Of a DNA stretch of 64,000 bases, positions 33,049 through 44,009 are shown one piece after another. The position numbers and the translations under genes are program-made. The notes under the pieces are model-generated. The model worked only from the letters and a program-made list of their open reading frames with translations, was not told the origin of the DNA and did no database searches. Source of the stretch: Fulvia fulva (Eukaryota > Ascomycota > Dothideomycetes > Mycosphaerellales > Mycosphaerellaceae); NCBI RefSeq assembly GCF_020509005.1, contig NC_063017.1:1736001-1800000 (forward strand), in the 5' to 3' direction. The number at the start of each line of letters is the position of its first letter. Position 1 is the stretch's first letter.

Positions 33049-36000
33049 CTAGCCGTAAATAAGGTCCCGTAGCCTCTTGAAATTCGGCGAGTCTAGAGCT
33101 TTAGTTAAAATATCCGCTATTTCTTCTTTCGTAGGGATATACTCTAGACTTATTATTTTTTCTTGAACGCACTCTCGAACTGAGTGATATTGTATATCGA
33201 TGTGCTTTGTCTTAGCGTGGTGTTTGGGATTATGAGCTAGTTCTATCGCGGATTTAGAATCCGTAAGAATAGTATTAAGGCCCGTACTAATTCCTATCTC
33301 GAGATATATATCTCTTAGGAATAGGAACTCTTTTATAGTCTCTTCTAGGGCTATATATTCGGCTTTGCAACTCGATAGTGCGACCAATTTTTGTAGGATA
33401 CTACGCCAACTTATAGGCGCTTTAGGTGCTATAGTAAAAATATATCCCGTAGTACTTTTTCTAGTCGTAAAATCACCCCCCTAATCGGCATCGCTATAGC
33501 CTAATAATAGGGGTGACGATTGCGCTTTATAGACTAGTTTTAGCTCGTAAGCCTTAGGATCGTTCAAGTATTTCTAAATCCTATTCAGGGCTTTAAAATG
33601 TGAGCTACCGGGATTAGAGGCAAATTTAGCCACTTGCCCTACGGCGTAGCCTATATCTAGCCTTGTTTTAGTAGCTAGATGAATTAAGGACCCTACTTCG
33701 GCTTGAAATAGCCTAGTATCCTCTAAACTAGCTTGTTCCTTATTCTTTTCTAGACGTAGGCTATTTTCTATAGGGCTACTAACCGGATTAAGACCTCTCT
33801 TATTAAATCTAGTAAGAATCTTATCTAAGTACCCTTTTGACTTAGAGTAATAGACTTATTTTCGCGATTACGCGTTACTTCGATCCCTAGATAGTAGTTT
33901 ACGTCGCCTAAATCACTTAGTTCTAGCGACTTAGAGAGGTTATCCTTAAGTTCCCTAACTAGTCCTTCGTTAGGACTAAATATAAGCATATTGTCTACGT
34001 GGCACGTTATTATAATGCCCGTATTAGCGTTTTTAAACGCTGCCTCGTCTTTCTTAAGCGGAACAAAGCCTAGCTTTTGAAGTATAGACTTAAGGTATAA
34101 GTACTATTGTCTAGAGGCTTGTTTCAAGCCGTATAACGCCGTATTTAGACGGCAAACTCTCGGAGTATTATCCTCGAAACCTAAGGGCTGTTCAATATAT
34201 AATTCTTTATCTATATAGCTATTAGGGAAAGCTAATTCAACGTCCTATTGCTTTATTTCCCAATTATTATAAGCCGCAAAATAGAATAACGAACGCCAAG
34301 TTTCGGGTCGACAAGTATTACTAAATGTCTCGTCGTAATCTACTCCGAATATTTGTTTAAAGCCCTTTACGACCCACCGACTCTTATATTTAATTATATT
34401 GCCTTTAGCGTCGGTTTTAGTCTTATAAACCCACTGTCCTTTAAGGGCTACGCGATCCTTAGAGAGGTTAACTAAGTCCCAAGTTTTTAGCTTATTTAAG
34501 TCGCCTATTTCGGATTTCATAGACTCTAGCCATTTGACTTTATTAGGACTAGTAATCGCGTCTTTATAAGTAATAGGATCGGCGGTCTGCCCGCTATAAT
34601 TAGCGAGTAGCGCTAGCTCGTCTTCTAATCCGTCGTCTTCTAAAGTCTTAAAACTATTAGACTCTAACAGATTATTAGAAATTAACGGGTGATTAGAAAT
34701 CAACGGGCCGTCTAATTCCTTATTTGCCTCTATAGATATAGGGTCTACGTTGTCGTTCGTATTTTCTAGAGGACTAGAACGAGTAGTATTAGCCCCATTT
34801 TGCGAATTTATAGAAGGAGTAGCGCTAAAATCGCTATTATCGAGGTTGATAGCGGGACTAAGAGCCTCTACGCTTCCGGAAGTATTTCTCCTAGACGTAT
34901 CTAAGCGTAGTCTCTTATTACTCGGCTCGTTTTGCTTCGTAGCTATTTTATTTCGTTCGCTAGAAGCTGTAATATCCTCGCTAATTTTTAAATTATCGGT
35001 TACCTCGAATTTACTAACTATAGCGGGTTCTTCGGATTGAGGACTATTTAAAAAGGTTCCTTCTAAGACTCTTACGTCTCTAGCAAAGACTACTTTTCTA
35101 GAGTCTAGATCTAATAGTTTATAGTTACCGTAGTCGGTATAACCTAATAGAATAGCCTTTTTCGCCCTAGTTTCGAGTTTCTTAGGACTCGGACTACGAT
35201 AATAGGCGATAGATCCAAAGATTTTAATATTATTAAGGTCGGGTTTAGTCCCGTACCTAACTTCGTACGGGGATTTAAAGCCTAAGCTAGAATGCGGCGT
35301 ACGATTATAGATAAAAATCGCCGCTAAAACGGCTTCTCCCCAAAAAGATTTAGGTAGCCTAGACTTGTATAACATAGCTCGTACTTTAGACATTATAGTA
35401 CGATTAGGCCTTTCTATTTTAGCGTTTTGCTCCGGACAATACGGCGCGATTAGCTCGCGTATAATACCGCTATTCTGTACTAGTTCTTCGAATTCTTTAG
35501 TTAGAAATTCGAGAGCATTATCCGATTTAAGGATCTTAAGCTTAGGCCTTTTATTATCGGCTACGCTATTAGACGAAGAATTCTCGGTACGTAATTTATA
35601 GGCATAAAAAGAACGAAAAGCTTTGGACTTGGACTTAATTATATCCGCCTCTATAAATCGAGAGTAATTATCAATAAAGCTAATAAAATAACGAAGTCCG
35701 CGATTAGTCCTAGGCTCTATAGGACCGTAGATATCGAAACTAACTTTATCTAGGAAGGCTTCAGCTTTCGTGCTTATATTACTTATTTTATTAATTTCGC
35801 GCGTAAATTTCGCCCTAAGGCAAACGTCCCAATTTACGAGCCTAGGATCGTTTTTGTCTACCTTTACGCCTAATTTTTCTAAGGCGTTAGGATTTATATG
35901 TCCTAGTCTTTTATGCCAAATTAGCGAATTATTCTCGCTATTAGATAGGGTATAGAACGTACCCTCTTCGTCTTTCGAGTCTTTAGGTAAGCTATTATTC

Positions 36001-36215
36001 GGAGAATAAACGGCTAACTTATATAGCGATTTGTCTTTATTAGCCCGCGTTATAAGGGCATTATTTTCGCTATACAAATCTATAACGCCGTTCTTAAGAC
36101 GGGCATAGCAATTACGAGTATCTAATTGCGCTAGACTTATAAGATTTACGCCAAACTCGGGTGTATAAAGGCAATCCTTAAGAAGAACTACCTTATTAGT
36201 GTCTTTAAAGCGCAT
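33049..36215 (-). pseudogene. Copia-B pol (copy 2), lightly RIP-mutated
   Basis: The layout is the same as copy 1: open for 656 codons from 36215 to 34245, then TAG codons at four expected Trp positions, RNase H open from 33387 to 33049. It differs from copy 1 at only a few scattered bases except in 34967-35375, where about 21 differences are packed into about 409 bases. Integrase Asp/Asp/Glu and RNase H motifs are intact; the RT core is interrupted. Confidence 0.9.
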
Positions 36216-36254
36216 CTTTGTATCTCCTTGCCCGTAGGAGACTATTTCCCGGCG

Positions 36255-37110
36255 TTACCCCACCGTAATACGGTAGGTAGTATCCCGGAATGTAGTGAAA
36301 TAGTCTCTATTTGCTATAATATGCCGGGAAGCGCCCGAATCTAGAATGAAATCGGTACTTTTAGCGCTTTTATCGCGATTATTATCGCTATTTACGCTTA
36401 AAACGGCGGTATTATTTAATTCTTCGCCGCCCAAGTCCTCTATACTAGAGAATAGTACCTCGACTTTACTAACTTTGTTAGAGTTAGCAAATAGCGCGTC
36501 GCTATCCTCCTTAGAATCCTTATCCTTTTCCTTAAAAGTCTTATTTCTTAGATTAGGATTCTTCTTAAAACACGTAGATTCGATTTGTCCCTTTTTATCG
36601 TAATAAGAATATACTTTATTCGAATTAGCGTGTTTAGGACCTTTATTTCCCGGCCGTTTAGGCCCGTATCTCTTAGACTTTCCTTTAGAAGAATTGCCGA
36701 CGAATAAAGCGCTATCTTCCTTATCTTTAGCGCTATATCTTCGCGATTCGTCTAGTAAATTACTAAACAATTCTTCGAGAGAATAAGCCTCTATATTAGC
36801 TCTTGGGCTTTGACTGATAGAGGTAACAAACGACTCGTATTCGTCCGCAAGATTATTTAAAGTCTACGCTATTATAGCGGTCTTAGGCAACTCGACGCCT
36901 TTAGATTTAAGGTCGTCGTATAGACGGCAAATCGTAGTTATATATTTTTCTACCGAGTTATTACTCTTAGAGAGCGTAGTATTAAATAGCTCTCTTAAAA
37001 GTAAGAACGAGGAATTAAATCCTTTAGGACTATATAAGTCCTCTAAGGAAATCTACGCTTCTAGGGCCGTATTCTTATTTTGAATTTGTAGAAGAGGCCC
37101 GTCCTTAATA
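36255..37110 (-). pseudogene. Copia-B Gag C-terminal part and protease (copy 2)
   Basis: It is open from 36770 to 36255 (171 codons), then broken by in-frame TAG codons further upstream up to the Copia-D insertion at 37116. The protein is the same as in copy 1, with the zinc-knuckle Cys positions already Tyr. So this damage is older than the duplication of the B-with-D block, or was shared by conversion. It lacks one T of the run at about 36246 compared with copy 1. Confidence 0.85.
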
Positions 37111-37115
37111 GATAA

Positions 37116-37349
37116 TATTAAATAGGTACGAGTCGCGTAGTAGTAGAAGACGGCGGATTATACGAAAGACGAAGAAGGACCTAATAGGATAGCGTGTATC
37201 TATATATAGTATCGCCGGTATTAGTATAGGTAGATGCTAGGTGTCCGGATGTTTACTAGCCTATAGGCTAGTAAACCCTAGTTACGTGATCTGGTTATAT
37301 AATACACCTATACCTATATACTTGTCCTACGGCCTATATGCTCTTAACA
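37116..37349 (-). repeat. Copia-D 3' LTR (copy 2)
   Basis: It is 234 bp. A 26-base perfect palindrome lies at 37251-37276. Confidence 0.9.
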
Positions 37350-40300
37350 CTCCCACTTAGGCTATATAGTCTCCTATAATCCCTTTACGTAAGCTAGAGC
37401 TACCTTATAAAGTTTTGAAACTACTAGCTATTAAGGGGCTTTATTAACCTATTAGTAGCTATGTCCTTTATATAGCAGTAGTCTACTATAATCTTCTTCT
37501 ACTACTAGAGATGTCTAATATAGTTATATATAACATCAATATGCTTTGACCTTTTATATATATAGGCATCTTTAATAAGTGTCAAAGCGGCTTAGTTGTT
37601 ACCTATAAGCTTGACTAGCCTTAGCCTATTAACAGTGCCCTTACTTGCCCTTATACTCGGCTAGAAAGAGCTCTTTCCTACTAGTTCTAGGCACCCCATT
37701 TCCCTAAGGATAGCAGTAAGAAATTGTGACTGCTTTACGGCCACGTTCATAGCTATAAACTCAGCTTCTATTATTGATGTTATAACAGACTTCTGCTTCC
37801 TACTTATCTAGGATATAGGTGATCTATAAAGGAACTATACGTATCCTAGAATTGAGACTCTATCCACTTTGTCTATAGCGTAGTTAGAGTCCGAGTATCC
37901 CTAGAGATTGCCCCCTCCCTTTCTATATATAAGACCTAGGTCTAGGTACGACCGTAGGTATTAGGAGAGCTTCTTTAAAGCCTTTATATACTACTACGAG
38001 GGATCAGCAACAAATAAGCTAATTCTTCTAAGGGGGAATGCGAAGTCTGGCCTTGTCATTATTATTGGCTACATCTAGGTACTATTATAGCTCTAGTAAT
38101 CCTGTTTGTTACACCTCTTATCTATAGGTGCCGTAGGTACTAAATGCTCGTAGCTCTCTATAGGTAAGTAGGTTAGCGTAGCCTTCTCTCTAGCTATATT
38201 TATCTTAGCTAAGTTAGCGTAGACATAGTGTCCTTAATTAAGCTTCAAAGTGCCTTAGGACCTATCTCTTATAATCCTTATTCTAAGGATCTTCGTAGGT
38301 TTACTAAGATCTTTAATCTTAAACACTTTTCCAAGCTTAGCCTTAAACTACTAAACATCTAATAGCTTCGGAGCTACAATAGGTATGTCATCTATATAGG
38401 TAAGGACTATAAGGTCTCTATCTATATAGATAAGTAGGTATAGATCTACCTAGGACTAGGTAAATCTAATCTTCTCTAGCTTTATAACACAGAGCTTGTT
38501 CTAGTCTCTAGCTGCTTGCTTAAGCCTATAAAGGCTTCGTAGGACCTTAAACACTATATTTAGAGGTGCTTTAACCCCTAGGGGTAGGATTATATAGATG
38601 TCTTTAAGAAGGCTGCTTTAGGTAAAAGCATTATTCACATCTACTAGGTGTATCTTAAGATCTCTCTTATGTACTACTGCTATAAATACTCGGAGAGTAT
38701 TATGTCTAATAGTAGGTACAAAGGTCTCTTCAAAGTCAACCCTATATTTCTATAAAAACCCTCTTATAACTAGTCTTGCCTTGAACTTCTTAATAGCTCC
38801 ACTAATCATTCTTTTCATATCAAAGACCTACCTAGAAGTAATTAAATTCGTACCCTTTGGCGGTACAACTGCTTCCTAGGTGTTATTGCTTACTAAGGCA
38901 ATAAGTTCGTTCTCGATTGCCTCTCTCTATATATATCCCTATTCGGGGTCTCCTACGGCTACCTTATAGGACTTTAGGATTAGCACTTCCTACTAATAGG
39001 CTATGGCCTGCCTAATAGCAGCAAATGTATATTCTTCTACGTCGTTCAGAATCTCCTCTACCTAGCTTATTGTAGGGTCTAGATAGAACATCTAGGCGAT
39101 AAGAGCCTATAGTGTTTAGCCTTATACTCTTTAGAGTTATCATCTCCGTCCCCCCTTAACCTCTTATTACCTACAACCGGAGGTGGCGCTAGGTGTTTAG
39201 ATAGGTCGAACTAAACGACATCTTCTTTTTCTTTTATTAGAGTACCCTAATCTCCAAACTTCTGGTATTCCCTCATGTCCTTTAGGGGAGGGGGAAGTTA
39301 TATAGACAGCGGTTGCTATAGTATTAATGACTCGGGTAGGTTCTGTATAGATCCACCGTTATCGGCCTTCGACAGTAGTGAAACCGCCTTAATATTTTCT
39401 CCTAGCCTTCGTAACGGTGTTTCTAATAATCCCCTATCGGAAAATTTCGCCCTAAAGGGCTTCCTCCTAATAGGATTGCGCTATAGCGCTCGACTCGGCT
39501 AGTTAGTGAAGGTGATACCAAGATCTATATCTCCCCCCTTCTTATTCGTAAACTAGTTGACGTGACTATACGCTTTTATAGCTTTTATGTCGGGATCCTA
39601 GAACAGCCGTTATTTTGTAGTGTTTTCTAAGTAGCCTATAAACACGGCTTCTTTTCCTCGGTTCATCAACTTGTCTCTCCTCAAGCCTTAAGGTTGGGCT
39701 CTTAGGTCTATATAGACTATAGCTTTGCATCCCTAGACGCGGAAATGGTCGACTAACGGTACTTAGCTAGTAAAGGCTTCTTCTAGTAAAAGAGCAATAC
39801 TATTAATAATCGGACCATTAGGCAGTCTGTTTCTAATCATAGTCTATGCTTATAAAGCTTCTAGCTAGAACTTAACTAGCATACTAGAGTCTTTAAGTAT
39901 AGCCCGGACTGTGTTCTTAGAGGCTTGAATTGACCTTTCTATAGGTCTATTCTAAAGAGAGTTGTAGGCATTAGTTGTGTCTATCTGAGTGCCAAACTCC
40001 TTCTCCCACTCTTTTAGTAAGGCGAGAATTTCCTTTGTACTATTACTACGGATCGTAGACAGAAAGCACCTTGACTGCCGTTCTGCCTAGACCTTCTAAT
40101 CCCGTAGGGCTGTAGGAGCGTCGCTCCTAGCCTTCAAAGGGATTACCTACTTCTTCCTAGAGAAGTTGTCTATAATCTCAAGCCAATATTTGTATCCTAG
40201 CCTAGAGACTGCGCCCTCAAAAGGCCCACAGATGTCAATAGAGATGAGGGCTAGCCTCTCCCCTTTCCTCTCTATAGCAGGTCCTTTAAACTTCCTTATG

Positions 40301-42410
40301 TTTATAAGGGAGCAGACCTTACAATTCTAGTGTTTAGAAGGAACAGGAATAGGATCTTTCTTATTAGTAACTCTATATAGGTTTCTTAGCAGTCCCTTGC
40401 TAAGGTATATACATCTTCTATACTATAGCTCCTACTGATCTTCGGACTTAGTATTAGCCATAGCGGTACCGTTACGTTCTTAAGAGAGTATGCTAGTATA
40501 CTATAGCTCAAGAATTTCCGAGATCGAGTAGATAAACGGTACTCCTCCTCGAAGTTTGGTCTAGACAACGGGTTTACTAGACAAGGATTTTAGGGTGAAA
40601 CTGGGTAGTTAGACAGCAAACTATTAGCTAAACTGATTCCACGAAACAAGACTAACTCTAAGGCTAGGAACAAACAGGACATTTTCTAAGACAATTTGCT
40701 TTCTAGAAGGACTACCTATTACTACACTTCCTATATATATAGCTTGTAGATAGCCACCCCTAACCTTGATCCACTTCCTCTTTTGAAGAGGCTTTAGTGT
40801 CCTAAATAGTGAATCTTGGTCAGTTATATATAATGATGCATAAGAGTCAAGCAACTACTCGGACGAGGGGTACTTGCCTTTAGCTTCTATAGTAGAATAG
40901 GCAACCTTATTAACATCATCATCTTCTAATAGTATCTTAGAGTCTGATACGTCTTCCTAGGTCGTATAGGCCCTTATAGGCTTACTAGAGGAGGCCTTTA
41001 GCTTACGGCTCTCCTTTATCTACTTTGTAAGGTCCGTCATCACCTTAAGGACATTACGAAGGTTTAGTAATAATGACCTCCTACGAGGTGGTGACGGTTG
41101 TCTCTTAGTAGGGTAGGTAGCCCTAGCTAGTTTGTCCTTGTTCCTAATAGCCTACTAAGCTGTAGAAAGGTGTAGGCACTTGCTTATAAAATGGTCACTA
41201 TTATAGAGATGGCACGTGAGCTTGCCCTAGAAACCCTTCTTAGCGAACATAGCTATCCCTTAATAAATCATTGATTCTTGCTTCTCCCTAAGGATTGTAA
41301 GAATGTCTTGTAGTGAGAGATTCACCTAGGTATCAATTGCATCGCGAATTGAGCCAAATGAGTCTAGTAGAGCTACTAAGAGTTGCTAGATCTTTCTGTC
41401 CTTAGTCTTGATGTCTTAGAACTAAGGCGAGATTGAAATAGCCCTCCTTACAATTGAGCTAAGCTCCTACTAGGCGTCATCTATTGACTAGTCCTCTATC
41501 ATCACGAAATTAGTGTATTGCTAAAGCAAACTTCTTCTAGTAGCGAGAAGTCTTCTCTTATATTTGGCTTTAGCCTATTCCTATAACTCCTTTATATACC
41601 GGATCTCGTATATTATCTCTTAGTCATCTGTTAACAGATAGATATACATCTTATATAGGGCCGTTACATTATACCGTCTATACGATGCCTTCCTTATCGC
41701 TTAATCTTAAGGAAGGGATGACTCCGATAATATAGAGGGTGTCGCTATAGATAGGATTGTAGCGGGAATGTCCGTAATAATGTCTTCGAGGACCTAGTCA
41801 ACCTGCTTTAATACCAGGTATATTCTTATTAGCTTGAACTATATTTCGTAGTTCTCTCTTATTAGAAGAGGTGCTACTCTCTTTCTTATAAACCCAGTCT
41901 CGTTCTCTATTTTTGTAAGTTAAGGGATAGGTTAGCTACCCTTAGGTAAAAGGATGTATTCGGTCGTACGAGATCGGATCGAAATAGGATAAACCGAACG
42001 CGAGGTTAATAGCGGAGAGGATAGCTATCCGCCGGGAAGAGGAGGAAAGTCGAAGGATCGTATTAGTACTAAGACACTATAGCGTAACTCTCTTAGTAGA
42101 GGGGGTTTCTAAGATACTACGGCTCTCTTAGAATAAACAGTTAGTCGATACGAACGCGATGTACGGAGAGCGACTCTTCTTAGTAAGCTCGCCTACTTAT
42201 CTAAGGTATTAGTATAGGCTCCCTAACTTAGAGTCTAATAGTGCCTTACTAGGCTCTTTTACGTCTTATATATACCTATAGCACGGCTATAGCTTCCTAT
42301 ATAAGGTGGGTGCGGCCTCTAGTCTACCTTTCTTTTGTTCTAAAGAGGAATAACTCTAATACGACTTTGTCGAGGGTGAAATACCGAGTTACTAACCCGG
42401 GCTTATAACC

Positions 42411-42644
42411 TGTTAAATAGGTACGAGTTACGTTATAGTAGAAGACGGCGGATTATACAAAAGACGAAGAAGGACCTAATAGGATAGCGTATATCTATAT
42501 ATAGTATCACCGGTGTTAGTATAGGTAGATACTAGGTGTCCGGATGTTTACTAGCCTATAGGCTAGCAAAGCCTAGTTACGTGATCTAGTCACATAACAC
42601 ACCCACACCTATATACTTGTCCTACGGCCTATATGTTCTTAACA
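42411..42644 (-). repeat. Copia-D 5' LTR (copy 2)
   Basis: It is 234 bp with the canonical TG...CA kept (TGTTAAATAG to TTCTTAACA). The palindrome has one mismatch here. Confidence 0.9.
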
Positions 42645-42649
42645 GATAA

Positions 42650-42823
42650 CCTAATAATAGCGAGCGCTTTGTTTTTAATTTCTTTATCGTCCGTAATAGG
42701 TTCCTCTATAGCCTTATTTAGGCCTTCTTTCGTAAGGTACGCTTTTATTCTTAGGGCCCAAAATTTATAATTAGATTGGCCCCTTAGACGCGTAATATTA
42801 AATGTCTTATCGTTAAAAGACAT
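42650..42823 (-). pseudogene. Copia-B Gag N-terminus (copy 2)
   Basis: ATG at 42823. This is the same N-terminal Gag stretch as at 3550 and 26731, with two conservative differences near the break. The frame is cut by Copia-D. Confidence 0.75.
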
Positions 42824-43506
42824 CTTTAAAAAGCGTCCTTTAGAAAGTAAAGAGCTTTATTTAAAAATTGCCCTTTCCTTTTATAGAGAGATAGGCACAA
42901 TACTTTAGCTACTTTTGCAGGCTCCCGCCCTCAGATTTCGCTATCTTTCGTCCTAGCATATTAGTATACGGATTGCTAGTAGGTTCCTCGTAAGGATTTT
43001 ATACTACTAGTAACGCCAAAATTCCTAATCACTTAGGATAGCGCTCCGAAGGGACTTTGTAACGCCATAGGCTCTCTATAGTCAGATTCGTCGTATATTC
43101 CCGATCCGGCAACAGGTTGGTTTGAATTTTGAGGTCGTAGGGTTGTCGAGTTATCGAATTTACGAAGTTGTAATAATTATAGTAAGTCGCAATCCTCGTA
43201 GCTTCGAAATGCGGGGTACTTCCGTAAACGGAAGGTTTGCCGAGACTAGCGCTGATTTTTCGCCGGGATGTTAGGATATCCGGGGTGTTTCCCTTTTTAG
43301 TATAGCCTGCTTATTTATGACACGGGAAATCCCTGTCTATGTCGGACCTTCTAGTAGATTCGCGCGATTTTTGCCGTTTCTCATTTGTTTCCTCGGGTTT
43401 CTTCGGTCGCTACGCCGCTTGTCGTATATATAGGGCGTAGTTATCGTTCCTAATTGGTAGGGGCGACTAAGTTCCGTAGGCTAAGAGCTGATCCGGGCTC
43501 ATAACC
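42824..43506 (-). other. Copia-B leader and primer-binding site (copy 2)
   Basis: The primer-binding site CCGGGCTCATAACC lies at 43493-43506 against the 5' LTR. Otherwise nothing recognisable. Confidence 0.7.
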
Positions 43507-44009
43507 TATTAAAAGGTGTTCGTAGCGGAAGCTAGCCTTAGGATATTCGTAGATAGTCGTAATGAGTCGAGTATAATAGTCGAGGTTATAGTAGTTAAGA
43601 GTAGTAGACTTACTTTTTTGCTTGTCCTATCTAGAGGGCTTATTCTACCCTTATTTATATTCAATTATAGACTCCTAGAACTTTCTATACTACGTAATCT
43701 ATTACGTAGTATATTTATGATAAGAAGCGGATTTGTAAGAAGTTATATCTCGTAGATTCTGTTAAATTCTATAGCTTGTCTTCTAGACCACCTAGAGCGT
43801 TCTAGATTTTAATATCATTAGAGCATAGCTAGTTCTAAAGACATTATGAGCCGGTAGTCCGGCGCTAGCCTATTACGGCCTAGACAAGCATTTTCGTACG
43901 ATCCTAGCGATGCTAGGAGCTTACGGGTTATTAGAATCTATCGGATTTAATAGTCTACCGCTTTATAATAGTATATCTCGCTAAGTAGCTATATAAAGCT
44001 TATAAACTA
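43507..44009 (-). repeat. Copia-B 5' LTR (copy 2)
   Basis: It is 503 bp. A perfect inverted repeat with 13-bp arms lies at 43686-43698 and 43701-43713. Confidence 0.9.

Larger units (their letters stand above)
37116..42644 (-). mobile_element. Copia-D (copy 2), RIP-mutated
   Basis: LTRs are 37116-37349 and 42411-42644, with GATAA at 37111-37115 and 42645-42649. The primer-binding site is 42395-42410 and the purine tract is next to 37350. Domains read leftward: Gag; zinc knuckle (41176-41214, Cys-x2-Tyr-x3-His-x4-Cys, the second Cys RIP-mutated, same x3 spacing as Copia-A); protease with LDSYAS (same family as the LDSCAS of Copia-A, Cys to Tyr); integrase; RT with IDDIPIVAP (about 38371-38400); RNase H. 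A 76-codon stretch (40624-40854) is still open. It is less mutated than the copies at 3729 and 21028. Confidence 0.9.
31612..44009 (-). mobile_element. Copia-B copy 2 with nested Copia-D
   Basis: LTRs are 31612-32114 and 43507-44009 (503 bp each). B internal sequence is 32115-43506, with Copia-D inserted at 37116-42644. It is the direct repeat of 10571-27916 (without Copia-A), sharing the D insertion at exactly the same base and with the same GATAA duplication. So the B-with-D unit was copied as a block. Outer flanks do not match each other (CTAAG at the left, ATAAA at the right, block E against degraded Copia-A), so this copy did not arrive by simple transposition or was rearranged later. 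Confidence 0.9.
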
